From Nannocystis exedens (GTDB taxonomy: Bacteria > Myxococcota_A > Polyangia > Nannocystales > Nannocystaceae): a DNA stretch of 64,000 nt. A program made the translations under genes and the position numbers. The notes under the pieces are model-generated. The model saw only the letters and a program-made list of their open reading frames with translations, did not search any database and had not been told where the DNA came from. Numbering within the stretch: the stretch's first letter is position 1; each line of letters opens with the position of its first letter. The stretch is taken from assembly GCF_002343915.1 (NCBI RefSeq), contig NZ_NETK01000001.1, positions 4,970,001-5,034,000 on the forward strand, in the 5' to 3' direction. Positions 17,987 through 27,181 of this stretch are shown in pieces.

Positions 17987-20056
17987 CTAACCGCCTCCTG
18001 CGCTCGCGGACGCGCTCGCGGACGCGGTCGTGGCCGGCCCTGCGGCCACCTTCTGCAGCAGGTCGAAGCGGGCCTGATACAGCTCGGCGATCCGCCCGAG
18101 CCCCTCGATGTGGTGGCCCTGGCCGGGGAATTCGACCAGCGTCACCGGCTTGCCGAGCGCGCGGGCCTTCTCGTAGAAGGCCCGCGACTCGCCGACCGGC
18201 ACGCGCCAGTCGTTGCTGCCGTGGGTGAGCAGCAGCGGCGCCGCCAGCAGGTCGACGTGCGACAGCGGGCTGCGATCCTTCATGCGCGCCAGGTCCTCGG
18301 GGCGGTTCGGGTCGCCGCTCTCGAGCACCACCCAGTCGGGGATGTTGCACTGGTCGTGGAAGCTCTTGATGTCGGAGAAGCCGGCGTGCGCCAGGCCGAA
18401 GCCGAACTCGTAGCGGTCGTGATGTCCCTTGGTACCTGGCGGAAAGGTCAGGGCCCGCATGGTCGCGTAGCCGCCGTGGCTGCCGCCGAACACCCCGATC
18501 TGCGCGGGCTTCAGGCCGAGGGTGCGCTCGGCCCAGCGGGCGACGTGGAACAGGTCGACGATCTCGTCGCCGCCGAGGTCGCGGTCGTTGAGCGCGGCGA
18601 ACGCCTTGCCGAAGCCGTCGCCGCCGCGCACCGTCGGCGACACGACGGTGAGGCCGGCCGCGCACATGACGTGGGCGAAGGTGCTGTAGCGGTTCTCGCC
18701 GCCGTAGAACGCCTCGACGAGGGCGAGCCGGCGCGACGGGTCGGCGTGCGGCTGCAGCGGGGTGAGCACGAAGGCGTGCAGCTCGCGCGGCTTGCCGGTG
18801 GCCTTGTCGCGGTCGAAGGTGGGGATCTTGACCCGCTCGGCCTTGCACTGGACGACGGCGGCGCGCACCGCCTCGCTGAGGCCGACGCTCCAGCCGCGGC
18901 CGAACGCCGGGCCCTGGGCGTCGGCGAGGACGCCCTGGACGTTGAGCTCGAAGTGCTGGTCGGGCGCCTCGTGGGTCCAGATCACCCGCCCGCCGCGACC
19001 CTCGAGCACGTCGGCCGCGCCGGGCAGCTCGCGCGCGGCCAGGACCTTGCCGCCGCGCGGGTCGATCACCGCCAGCGACGAGCCGAGCGGGCTGCGATGC
19101 ACGCCGACCACGCCGATGTCGGTGATCGACGCCGAGGTCAGGTCCTCGGTGAAGCGCGTCAGCTGCTTCACCGCGCCTGTCTTTCGGGACATGCTGAAGA
19201 GGTTGCGGTAGCCGTCGTCGTTGGCGATGAAGAGCGCGCTGTCGGCGTCGAGCCAGCCCTCGAGCAGCTCGGCGTCGGTGCGCGTGACCTTGGGGTCGGT
19301 GACGACGCGGACCGCCGGGCGCGCGGCGGTCAAGTCGACCGCGACGAGCTGGGTCCGGTTGCGGTCGCCGTCGACCTGGGCGGCGAAGAACACCTCGCGG
19401 CCGTCGGGCGAGAACCGCGGCACCGACCATGTGAACGACAGTGCAGGCGTATCGCAGACGACCTCACGCGCGGCCCTGCTGGCGACGTCCAGGACACGCA
19501 GGCAGGTGCGGTACGGCGGCGCCGCACCGGCGCGCGGGAGGTAGGCGATCTGCGATTCGGCGTCGTCGAGGCCGAATCCGTAGACGTAATCGTGGTCGGT
19601 GACCTGCTCCAAAGCGCCTGTCTTCAGATTCAGGGTCCACAGATTCATGTGCTCGTCGTTGCGAGCATCGGCGTGCAGCCATAGCGTGTCGGTGCCGGCG
19701 TGGTGGTGCAGGCGCCACAGGCTGCGCTGCGACCAGTCGACGTCCGACACGGTGACGGCCCCCGCCAGGCTCTTCGCCTGCTCGCCGGCGAGGTCGAGCA
19801 TCTGCAGCTCGTAGCGCTCGCCGGTCTTCAGCACGAACAGCTTGTCGGTGCGCAGGCTCGGCATCCATTGCACATACGGGAAGCCGGTGAGGAACGGGGC
19901 AAGGTCGACGGCGCGGTCGAAATAGCGGACCACGCCGGCCTCGGCCTCGGCCTTCGCCTCGCCCGCGGGCGGCTCGGCGGTCGGATAGGGCTTCGCCGCC
20001 TTCGGGGGGGCGCAGGCGGCGAGCAGGGTGAGCGACGCGACGAGGGGGCTCCGCAT
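17987..20056 (-). CDS. Prolyl-oligopeptidase-family (S9) serine peptidase lipoprotein
   Basis: The 689-residue protein starts MRSPLVASLTLLAACAPP, a lipoprotein signal with Cys 15. The first part (about 30-430) is a beta-propeller-type region with repeated strand patterns (IAYLPRAG, SWSVPRFSPDGREVFFAAQ-like). The C-terminal alpha/beta-hydrolase domain has the nucleophile elbow GGSHGGY with Ser about 526, the Asp in THGSNDWRVPV and the His in GQGHHIEG, so the catalytic triad is complete. It is a dipeptidyl- or acylaminoacyl-peptidase type exopeptidase anchored outside the cytoplasmic membrane, probably for peptide nutrition. A motif copy at 19176-19193 lies in the propeller. The C-terminus ends in an Ala/Ser/Gly run. 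Confidence 0.9.
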   Translation of the reverse strand: MRSPLVASLTLLAACAPPKAAKPYPTAEPPAGEAKAEAEAGVVRYFDRAVDLAPFLTGFPYVQWMPSLRTDKLFVLKTGERYELQMLDLAGEQAKSLAGAVTVSDVDWSQRSLWRLHHHAGTDTLWLHADARNDEHMNLWTLNLKTGALEQVTDHDYVYGFGLDDAESQIAYLPRAGAAPPYRTCLRVLDVASRAAREVVCDTPALSFTWSVPRFSPDGREVFFAAQVDGDRNRTQLVAVDLTAARPAVRVVTDPKVTRTDAELLEGWLDADSALFIANDDGYRNLFSMSRKTGAVKQLTRFTEDLTSASITDIGVVGVHRSPLGSSLAVIDPRGGKVLAARELPGAADVLEGRGGRVIWTHEAPDQHFELNVQGVLADAQGPAFGRGWSVGLSEAVRAAVVQCKAERVKIPTFDRDKATGKPRELHAFVLTPLQPHADPSRRLALVEAFYGGENRYSTFAHVMCAAGLTVVSPTVRGGDGFGKAFAALNDRDLGGDEIVDLFHVARWAERTLGLKPAQIGVFGGSHGGYATMRALTFPPGTKGHHDRYEFGFGLAHAGFSDIKSFHDQCNIPDWVVLESGDPNRPEDLARMKDRSPLSHVDLLAAPLLLTHGSNDWRVPVGESRAFYEKARALGKPVTLVEFPGQGHHIEGLGRIAELYQARFDLLQKVAAGPATTASASASASAGGG

Positions 20057-20111
20057 GGCCCTACCCTGCTAGCAGCCCGCTGGCGCCCAGGGCAAGGGGG
20101 GGCGGCGCGGG

Positions 20112-21095
20112 TCAGAGCGCGTTGGCCTGGGTCATCAGCAGGCCGCCGAACTCGCTCGGGTCGTTGTTGGTGCAGTACGGCAGCACGCCCCTGCCGGCGG
20201 CCACGCACTCGTCGACCACCGTCGCGCGGCTCCACGCCTGCCGACGCGGCGTGTTGAGGCAGACCGCGCCGTCGGGGCCCCACTTGGCCTCGACCGGCCA
20301 GGCGGTGCCCGGCTCCTGGAGGCCCCACTTGTCGCTGACGTCGATCGGGTTGCCGTTGACGGTGTGGGTCACGCCGGTGCCGCAGTAGTCGGCCCGGATC
20401 ATCCGCACCGCGGCCTGGTGGGCGTCCTTCAGCGAGGTCGCGCCGGCGGTCCGCCACGGCGCGTAGCCCCACTCGACCGCCTTGGCCAGGGCGGCGCCGC
20501 GGCAGGCCCAGGTGAACGCGTCCGGGTATTCGAGCCGGCTGCCGGTGGTCTCGTCCCACGCGAAATTGAGGGCGATCGCCTCGGTCGGGTTGCTGGCGCC
20601 GTCGCGGCACAGATAATCCCAGGTGGCGGCGTCGACCTGGTAGCGCACGTCGTTGAAGTAGATGTCGGAATCGGTGCTGCTCTGCACGACGCCGGCGATC
20701 CGGAGCTTCTTGTGCGCGTAGTTGCCGGGCGTGATCTCGTAGTCGAAGTCGTACTCGGCGTCGACGAGGTCGGCGCCCGAGCGCTGGATCGAGTCGAGCA
20801 GCGCGCTGATGAGGCTGCCCGAGGTGATGGCGAAGTTGTTGAGCTGCGATGTGTTCATCCGCATGCCGTTCATCCGCATGCCGTTCATCCGCATGCCGTT
20901 CATCCGCATGCCGTTCATCCGCATGCCGTTCATCAGCGGGCCGTTCAGCTCGACGCCGTTGTCGGCCAGGTTGCGAAACGTGACCTCGCCGTCGATCGGC
21001 GTGCCGGCGTGGGCCCGCTCGACCTGCTCGTCGCATCCGACCAGGCCGATGGACAGCGCAGCGACTACAAAAACGCCCTTATCAACGGAAAACAT
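20112..21095 (-). CDS. ADYC-type lipoprotein with MNGMR pentapeptide repeats
   Basis: The 327-residue protein starts MFSVDKGVFVVAALSIGLVGC, a lipoprotein signal; GGAGGGG 6 bp upstream supports ATG 21095 over the ATG at 21122. Near the N-terminus are five perfect MRMNG-type pentapeptides. The rest includes EYDFDYEITPGNYAHKKLRIAGV, RYQVDAATWDYLCRD, WACRGAALAKAVEWGYAPW and MIRADYCGTG. The last is the ADYC signature of a Cys-containing domain known mainly from myxobacteria (my recollection of the family). The paired cysteines suggest an extracytoplasmic fold. Function is unknown. Confidence 0.75.
   Translation of the reverse strand: MFSVDKGVFVVAALSIGLVGCDEQVERAHAGTPIDGEVTFRNLADNGVELNGPLMNGMRMNGMRMNGMRMNGMRMNGMRMNTSQLNNFAITSGSLISALLDSIQRSGADLVDAEYDFDYEITPGNYAHKKLRIAGVVQSSTDSDIYFNDVRYQVDAATWDYLCRDGASNPTEAIALNFAWDETTGSRLEYPDAFTWACRGAALAKAVEWGYAPWRTAGATSLKDAHQAAVRMIRADYCGTGVTHTVNGNPIDVSDKWGLQEPGTAWPVEAKWGPDGAVCLNTPRRQAWSRATVVDECVAAGRGVLPYCTNNDPSEFGGLLMTQANAL
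20854..20928. repeat. Five perfect 15-bp tandem repeats (MNGMR)
   Basis: The unit TTCATCCGCATGCCG is present five times without change, with a sixth diverged unit at 20929-20943. It lies in frame in the ADYC lipoprotein just after the signal peptide. Perfect identity suggests recent slippage or expansion. Confidence 0.9.
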
Positions 21096-21286
21096 GTCGT
21101 CCCCTCCCAAGCCGCCCGTCATGCCGGCGGCACCTTCCCTTCATAACGCGGGTGGCCCGATTTGACGAGCGACGCGCCGCTGCGAAATCTTCGCAGCGCG
21201 AGCGGGCGCCCGCCCCGCGGCATCCGCGACGATCGTCGACTGTCGCCTTTGCGCCCGCGAATCATCGCGCTGGCCGGATGACCTCT

Positions 21287-24200
21287 TCACGATCCGCCGG
21301 TCGGCCGTGACGTCGCGACCGAGGCGCAAACACGCAACCCCAGCGTCGAATCGCGGGTGTCCGGCGACCATGGATAGCGGTTGACGGAGCGACAAGTCAC
21401 CTCGTCGTAATAATAAGCGCCGCCGCGGATGATGCCCTCGTTCGCGGCCAGGGACGAAGTGGTCCACTCCCAGACGTTGCCGACCAGATCGTCGACGCCG
21501 AACGGGCTGCGCGACGCGGGATGGGCGCCCCCGACGTCGGGCCCGCCGTGCTCCGCGACGCGGGCGTAGGTCTCGTCGTAGTTGGCGTCGGTGCGCGTGA
21601 TCGTGTCGGCGTGGGGGAAGTTGCGAGCATCGGCGCCCCGGGCCGCGCGCTCCCACTCCCACTCGGAGCAAAGCCGGGCGCCCGGCACCCGCCCGGTGCG
21701 ATCGAGCCAGGCGAGGTAGGCATTCGCGTCGTCCCACGAGATCGCCGAGACCGGCATGTCGAGCCAGTCCTGTTCGGCCAGCACCTCGCGCCCGACGTAC
21801 TTGAGGGGCTCGCCCGCGCGGGCGCTGTAGGTGGCCTCGCCGGCCTTCATCACCAGCCGCCATCCTCCTTCGTGCGGCTCGAGCCGCACGCCGGCGTGGA
21901 ACTTGTCGGCCTCGACGCCGGGGGTCCGCAGCGCCCGCTCGGTCGCGGGCAAATCGTCGAGGAACGCGATCCACTCGCGATAGGTGGTCTCGCGCCGGGC
22001 GATCACGTAGCTGCCGGTGACGACCTCGTGCTGCGGCGCGGCGAAGAAGAATTTGCGGCGGATCGTGTCCTCGTCGGCGCTGCCGAACAGCGCCGAGCCG
22101 GCGGCCACGAACGCGAAGCCGACCGGGATCGCCGCGGCCGGCGGGACCTCGAGGGCGAGCTTGCGCTGCTCGCCGCGCTTCAACAGCACGGGGTAGAAGA
22201 TCGGCTCGCGCCCGTCGATGGTGATCTCGAGCAAGTACGAGCCCGGCGCCAGCTCGAGCGGCGCCACCGGGGCCGGGCCCAGCTCGCGCGGCTCGACCAA
22301 CACGTAGCGGTGGGCGTCGTCGCGCTCGTAGCGGGCCAGCTTCACGCTGGCAGCGTCGGGCGCGACCGCGACCGAGAGCGCGGCGGGGGCGGTCCAGCGG
22401 GCCTGCCGCGTGCCGTCGTCGTAGAGCTTGACGCGGGCGATCAGCTCCTCGGCCAGCTCGGGCTTGTAGCGCTCCTCGGCCAGCACCGCCCGCTCGTACA
22501 GCGCGTCGGCGATCAGCTGCTTCGCCTCCGCGTGCGCGGGGTCGAAGCCGAGGGCCACCTCGGAGGCCGAGATCGTCTCCTTGTACTTGCGGTCGGCCTC
22601 GTCGAAGCCCTGCAGCGTGCGCGCCCACCCCTCCTCGCCGCCGGGGACGTCGCGCGCGTCGAACTTGCGCAGCGCCTCGACGCGGCTGGTCTCCGCGGCC
22701 TGGTCGTGCGCGTGGGCGGCGGCGAACGCCTTGCGGGCGCGCGCGAGCTGGTCGTCGACCCTGCCGGCCAGCGCCCGCGCCTCCTGGATCTTCACGCCCG
22801 CGAACGCGAGCCCGGCGACGAGCGGCAGGGTCGCGACCGCGGCGCGCCGCAGCCAGCGACGGCGGCGCAGCTCGGCCGCGCTGGCGGCGATGAACTCGCG
22901 CTCGCGCGCCCGCAGGCTCGCGGCCTCGAGCTTGTCGGCCTCGGCGAGCTGCTCGCCGGTCCACAGGCCGACGCGACCCTGGCCGAGGCGCTGCCACTCC
23001 ACCGCCGCCTGCTCGAGGCGATGACGGATCTCCCGCGACTCGCGCTCCTCGTTGATCCAGCGCTGCAGGGTGCTCCAGTTGCGGATCAGCGCCTCGTGGG
23101 CGATCTCGTGGACCGTGCCGTCCTGGGCCTCGCGGGCGACCACGAGGCGGCCGCGCACCAGGGCCTCGAGCGCGGCCTCGCTGGCCGGGTCGGCGCTGAC
23201 GAGATCTTCGACGGGCAGGCTGGCGCGCGTGTCCTCGATGGTGACGAGGCGCATCAACAGGCGGCGCACGGCGATCCGCTGCGACGGCGGCAGGCCGGCG
23301 ACGACGTTGTCGGCGTGGCGGGCGAGGGCTCCGGTGACGCGGCCGATCCGCTCGAGGTCGGCGGCGGTGATGATCTTGCTGCCGGCCTCGCGGGCCTCCC
23401 ACAGCTCGGCCAGGGCGAACTGCAGCAGCGGCAGGCTGCCCTCGACGCCGGCCTGGATCAGCTCCTCGACGAGGCCCTCCGACTCGAAGTGGACGCCCTG
23501 CAGCGCGACCGGGCCGACGATCGCCTCGCGCATGCCCTCGCGCGTGAGCGGCGTGAGCAGGTAGACCGCGGGGTTGATGAACGGGCCGAGCTGCGGCAGC
23601 GCGGCCGCGCGGGTGAGGAAGTCGCCGCGCACGCTGGCGAGCAGGCGCAGGCTCGGCACGCCGGCGGCGAAGGCGGTGAGGAAGCGGCCGAACGGCTCGA
23701 CCTGCGGCGCCTCGCTGAGGGTGACGAGCTCCTCGAGCTGGTCGATGAAGAGGATGAAGCCGCGGTCCTTGCCCTGGCGGCGGGCCAGCAGGCGCACCAG
23801 GCCCTCGGGCTCGCCGGTCAGCAGCGTGCGCAGGGCCTCCTCCTTGAGCGTGAAGTGGGACGCGAGCGCGGACACCAGCGTCTGCAGCGGGCGCCGGCCG
23901 GGGATCATCGCCAGGCTGCTCCACGTGCGGCCGCCGACCCCCGGCGGCTCGCTCGCCTGCGGCAGCACGCCGGCGCGGCACAGCGACGACTTGCCGACGC
24001 CCGAGTCGCCGGCCACGAGCACGAACGACTGCACGCGCAGGCGATCGACGACGGCGCGGATCTCCTGGACCCGACCGAAGAAGACGGCGCGGTGGCGGGC
24101 CTCGAACGCCTGCAGGCCGCGGTACGGGTTGCCGTGGATGACCTCGGCGATCGGCCCGGTGGTGAGCAGCAGCTCGAGCGCGGTGCACAGCTCGTCGGCC

Positions 24201-25159
24201 GAGGCGAAGCGGGCCGCCGGGTCGCGCTGCAGGCAGCGGTCGATCAGCGCCGCGAAGCGAGCGTCGACGCCGGGCGCGACCTCCTGCAGCGGGCGCGGCA
24301 CTGTCTCTTGGGACAGGCGAGCGAGCTCGAGCGTGCTGCTGGCCTCGAGCGGCGGGTGGCCGGCGCAGAGGATGTACAGCAACGCGCCGAGGGCGTAGAT
24401 GTCGGAGCTGCGGCTCGCTGGTTCGGCGCGCCACAGCTCGGGGGCCATGTAGTACGGGGTGCCGACCAGGACCTCGGAGCTGTCGTCTTCGCAGGCGGGG
24501 CCCGCCAGGCGGTCGGACAGGGTGCCGTCGAGCGAAGTGACGACGTCGCCGCGCGGCAGCCCGAACTCGGCGGTGTCGCCGATGTGGCTGTCGGCGTCGA
24601 TGACGACGGGCGGCGGCGTCTTGATGTCGGGCAGGCGCGGGCCGCCCTGGGGGACCAGCTTGGCGAGGCCGAAGTCGAGCAGCTTGATCTCGCCGAACTC
24701 GTTGCGGATGACGTTGGCGAGCTTGATGTCGCGGTGCAGCACGCCCTGGCGGTGCGCGGCGGCGAGGCCGCGGGCGAGGCCGACGGCGATCGTCAGCGCC
24801 TCCTGCCACGGCAGAGCCCCCTTGATCTCCGACAGCGGCTGGCCGCGGACGTACTCGGAGATGATGTAGAGCCGACCCTCGAGCTCGCCGATCCGGTGGA
24901 TCGACATCACGTTGGGGTGGGCGATCCGGGCCGCCGCGCGCGCCTCGGTGACGAACCGCTCACGCGTGCGCGGGTTCGCCTCGCGAGCGTTGATGAACTT
25001 GATCGCTACCGGCCGGTCGAGGATCGTGTCGTGGCCGAGGAACACGACCCCCATGCTCCCGCTGCCGAGCACGCGGACGAGGCGGTACTCATCGAACTGT
25101 TGCGGAAGGGTCCATTCGCCGCCGGCCGACATCGATTGCGCGTCGACCCCTCCTTTCAT
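21287..25159 (-). CDS. Ser/Thr protein kinase - STAND NTPase - FGE-like fusion protein
   Basis: This 1290-residue signalling protein begins with a Hanks-type kinase: glycine loop LGSGSMGVVF, catalytic Lys54 in VAIK, HRDIKLAN near residue 145, DFGLAK, and APE-like APELW. A STAND-type ATPase follows (P-loop GDSGVGKSSLCRAG, about residue 386; FIDQLEELV Walker B). After a membrane segment (ATLPLVAGLAFAGVKI, about 776) comes a PEGA-like strand-rich region. The last about 275 residues are FGE-like (VSAISWDDANAYLAWLDR, LCSEWEWERAARG, VGNVWEW, IIRGGAYYYDE). The extracytoplasmic FGE-like part may sense a ligand and control the kinase. AGGA 5-8 bp upstream supports ATG 25159 rather than 25216. A motif copy at 24301-24317 lies in the kinase domain. 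Confidence 0.85.
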   Translation of the reverse strand: MKGGVDAQSMSAGGEWTLPQQFDEYRLVRVLGSGSMGVVFLGHDTILDRPVAIKFINAREANPRTRERFVTEARAAARIAHPNVMSIHRIGELEGRLYIISEYVRGQPLSEIKGALPWQEALTIAVGLARGLAAAHRQGVLHRDIKLANVIRNEFGEIKLLDFGLAKLVPQGGPRLPDIKTPPPVVIDADSHIGDTAEFGLPRGDVVTSLDGTLSDRLAGPACEDDSSEVLVGTPYYMAPELWRAEPASRSSDIYALGALLYILCAGHPPLEASSTLELARLSQETVPRPLQEVAPGVDARFAALIDRCLQRDPAARFASADELCTALELLLTTGPIAEVIHGNPYRGLQAFEARHRAVFFGRVQEIRAVVDRLRVQSFVLVAGDSGVGKSSLCRAGVLPQASEPPGVGGRTWSSLAMIPGRRPLQTLVSALASHFTLKEEALRTLLTGEPEGLVRLLARRQGKDRGFILFIDQLEELVTLSEAPQVEPFGRFLTAFAAGVPSLRLLASVRGDFLTRAAALPQLGPFINPAVYLLTPLTREGMREAIVGPVALQGVHFESEGLVEELIQAGVEGSLPLLQFALAELWEAREAGSKIITAADLERIGRVTGALARHADNVVAGLPPSQRIAVRRLLMRLVTIEDTRASLPVEDLVSADPASEAALEALVRGRLVVAREAQDGTVHEIAHEALIRNWSTLQRWINEERESREIRHRLEQAAVEWQRLGQGRVGLWTGEQLAEADKLEAASLRAREREFIAASAAELRRRRWLRRAAVATLPLVAGLAFAGVKIQEARALAGRVDDQLARARKAFAAAHAHDQAAETSRVEALRKFDARDVPGGEEGWARTLQGFDEADRKYKETISASEVALGFDPAHAEAKQLIADALYERAVLAEERYKPELAEELIARVKLYDDGTRQARWTAPAALSVAVAPDAASVKLARYERDDAHRYVLVEPRELGPAPVAPLELAPGSYLLEITIDGREPIFYPVLLKRGEQRKLALEVPPAAAIPVGFAFVAAGSALFGSADEDTIRRKFFFAAPQHEVVTGSYVIARRETTYREWIAFLDDLPATERALRTPGVEADKFHAGVRLEPHEGGWRLVMKAGEATYSARAGEPLKYVGREVLAEQDWLDMPVSAISWDDANAYLAWLDRTGRVPGARLCSEWEWERAARGADARNFPHADTITRTDANYDETYARVAEHGGPDVGGAHPASRSPFGVDDLVGNVWEWTTSSLAANEGIIRGGAYYYDEVTCRSVNRYPWSPDTRDSTLGLRVCASVATSRPTGGS

Positions 25160-25240
25160 CGTTTCCTGGATGGCGGCAAGTATATACGGCGGAGGCTGCG
25201 CTCCGGGGCGCCACAAACCCGTCGCTCCGCCGGCCCCTGG

Positions 25241-25705
25241 TTATGCGCCGCTCGCGGAGCCGCCGCTGCGGGCGTCGGCACCGGACACGTGTGCGAGTCG
25301 ACGGTCCTCGACCTGGTACAGGAACTCGAGCGCTCCGTCGAAGCTGCCGCCCTCGCCGACGACCTGCACCACGATCGTGCCAGCCCCGGCGCCGATCTCG
25401 AGCACGAGCCGGCGCGAGGTGCCGTACAGCAGCATGAGCAGCAGCGCCACACCGAACAGGCCGTAGGTGATCGTGCGGTCGTACTCGAGGGCGGCGATCC
25501 CGAGCACCGCGGTCACGGCCGCGAGCCACAGCAGCCACGGCAGATGATGACGTCCCAACCGGACATATTGCACCGCGTCGACCGGGATCGACGTCAGCGC
25601 CGCCGACGAGCCCTCGCGCGCGATCTGCCAGATCCGGTGGGAGGTCAGCGTGACGTCCCGCCAGGTGGTGATCAGGTGCTCGCCGCGCAAGAGCTTGCGG
25701 TTCAT
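25241..25705 (-). CDS. Small membrane protein with PH-like N-terminus
   Basis: The 154-residue protein has a short N-terminal segment, LLRGEHLITTWRDVTLTSHRIW, typical of bacterial PH-domain-like membrane proteins (a 'gets-converted-to-strand' pattern seen in DUF304-type families). Two membrane helices follow (LPWLLWLAAVTAVLGIAAL and TYGLFGVALLLMLLYG, about residues 55-95). The C-terminal half is strand-rich (LVLEIGAGAGTIVVQVVG) and ends in a Gly/Ser tail. The gene reads in the same direction as the kinase 81 bp downstream and diverges from the lipoprotein gene to its right. Its function is unknown. Confidence 0.6.
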   Translation of the reverse strand: MNRKLLRGEHLITTWRDVTLTSHRIWQIAREGSSAALTSIPVDAVQYVRLGRHHLPWLLWLAAVTAVLGIAALEYDRTITYGLFGVALLLMLLYGTSRRLVLEIGAGAGTIVVQVVGEGGSFDGALEFLYQVEDRRLAHVSGADARSGGSASGA

Positions 25706-25793
25706 AACGGTCGCGCAATGCTACCGCCGCCGCGAGGAGCGGGAAAGCGCGGCGCCGGGCGGTCCGGGCCGGGTTATCCTGGGCCGCTTGTCG

Positions 25794-26999
25794 GTGCGGA
25801 CTCTGCTGACCCTGGTCGCGGGCGGATGGCTCGTACACGCCGCCTGCGGCGCTTCTGCGGGCTCTCCGGCGCGCGCTGCCGAGCGGCCGACCACGGGCGC
25901 GTCGGCTGAGGCCCCGGCGCCCCCGCTGCCGGTTGCAGCTACATCGGACGGCGCAGCGTCCGCAGACAGCGATCGGGGCCCACCGCCGGCGGCCACAGGC
26001 GGGCCCGCGCCGCTGTCGCCGTCGCAGGTCGCGGCGCTGGAGCGGGTGCGGCCCGAGCGGATCTTCGTCACCCCGCTCGAGCACTTCACCGTCAGCAACG
26101 AATACCGCCACGAGCTGTGGTTCCCGTTCGTGCGCGAGCTCGGCGGGGTCTACGTCGGCGTCGCCTCCGATCAGAACTACACGCTGCTGGCGGCGGCCCG
26201 CAGCGAGCTCGCGTTCCTCGTCGACATCGACCGCCAGGTCGTCGACCTGCACCGGATCTACGCGGCCCTCATCGCCGCGGCGCCCGACCCCGCGGCGTTC
26301 CTGGGGCTGTTCGAGCCGCGGGGCCGAAAGGCGGCGCACGAGGCGATCGCGGCCGGGCTGGCGAACGACGGCCGCGACCTGCGGAGCCGCGCGCCGGCGC
26401 TGTTCGAGGCCCAGCGCGAGACGCTGGCGGTGTACCTGCAACGGGTGCGCGAGGATCAGCCGGGCTCGTGGCTGGCCGACCCCGAGGCGTACACCTATGT
26501 CCGCAGCATGTTCGCGGCCGGACGGATCCGCGTGCTCCAGGGCAACCTCACCGGCCGGACGACGATGGCCGACATCGCCGCGGCCGCCCGCGCCCTCGCG
26601 CTGCCGGTGACCGTCCTCTACCTCAGCAACGCAGAGGACTATCTGTTCTACACCGACCGCTTCGCCGCCAACGTCGCGGCGCTGCCGAGCTCCGGACGCA
26701 GCGTGCTGCTGCGGACGATCCACGACCGCTTCCCGGGATGGGAGAGCGCCGGCGAGGGCGACGCGCGCTGGAACTACCAGGTCCAGGCGCTCCCTGACTT
26801 CCAGCGCCGACTCGGGGACCGCTCCCATGGTCGCAATCAGGACCGCACGTCGATGCTGACCGCAGCCCTCGCCGCCGGAGTGGTCGAGCGCAGGGCTCGC
26901 GGGGTGAGCACGATCGCCCTGAACCCCCCCGAACGGTCCGGCGGCGGAGATCTCCTCGTGGCCCGCGCCGGCGATGCCGACGACTCGCGGCGAGACTGA
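25794..26999 (+). CDS. LIC_10091-like lipoprotein
   Basis: The 401-residue protein starts at GTG 25794 with a signal ending GGWLVHAAC, suggesting a lipoprotein. An Ala/Pro-rich linker runs to about residue 80. The main domain contains FTVSNEYRHELWFPFVRELGGVYVGVASDQNYT and AFLVDID, then LQGNLTGRTTMADIAAAARAL, VTVLYLSNAEDYLFY, SVLLRTIHD and WNYQVQAL. These match my recollection of the LIC_10091 family, which has a methyltransferase-like Rossmann layout; catalytic activity is not established. Translation cannot begin earlier without running into the divergent membrane gene (start 25705). The 88-bp gap between them holds both promoters. No strong Shine-Dalgarno is visible. Confidence 0.65.
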   Translation: MRTLLTLVAGGWLVHAACGASAGSPARAAERPTTGASAEAPAPPLPVAATSDGAASADSDRGPPPAATGGPAPLSPSQVAALERVRPERIFVTPLEHFTVSNEYRHELWFPFVRELGGVYVGVASDQNYTLLAAARSELAFLVDIDRQVVDLHRIYAALIAAAPDPAAFLGLFEPRGRKAAHEAIAAGLANDGRDLRSRAPALFEAQRETLAVYLQRVREDQPGSWLADPEAYTYVRSMFAAGRIRVLQGNLTGRTTMADIAAAARALALPVTVLYLSNAEDYLFYTDRFAANVAALPSSGRSVLLRTIHDRFPGWESAGEGDARWNYQVQALPDFQRRLGDRSHGRNQDRTSMLTAALAAGVVERRARGVSTIALNPPERSGGGDLLVARAGDADDSRRD

Positions 27000-27022
27000 C
27001 GCCCGGGCATCTTCGTCGAGCG

Positions 27023-27170
27023 CAGGTCCCTTCGGACATGTCGAACATGATGGCCCAGCCGGGGACACAGGCTGCTAGATCCTGCGGACCTTCGAGCGTC
27101 TTTCAAGGCATGTCCCTCAAGACATGTTCATTGGCGCATTGTCTCGGCGACATGTTCCCGGGGACAGGAC
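27023..27170. repeat. Cluster of palindromic motifs at a convergent gene boundary
   Basis: Copies lie at 27023-27042 (CAGGTCCCTTCGGACATGTC), 27108-27127 (GCATGTCCCTCAAGACATGT) and 27138-27170 (two joined half-sites ending in CCCGGGGACAGG). They fill the 182-bp spacer between the convergent LIC_10091-like and addA-type genes, where a bidirectional transcription end would be expected. Confidence 0.6.
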
Positions 27171-27181
27171 CCCTGAGCGGG

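Noticed and set aside
21521..25909. 1462-codon plus-strand frame opposite the kinase gene
   Set aside because: Composition is that of an antisense shadow (Leu/Arg/Ala/Gly-rich). The opposite strand has complete kinase, STAND and FGE-like motifs.
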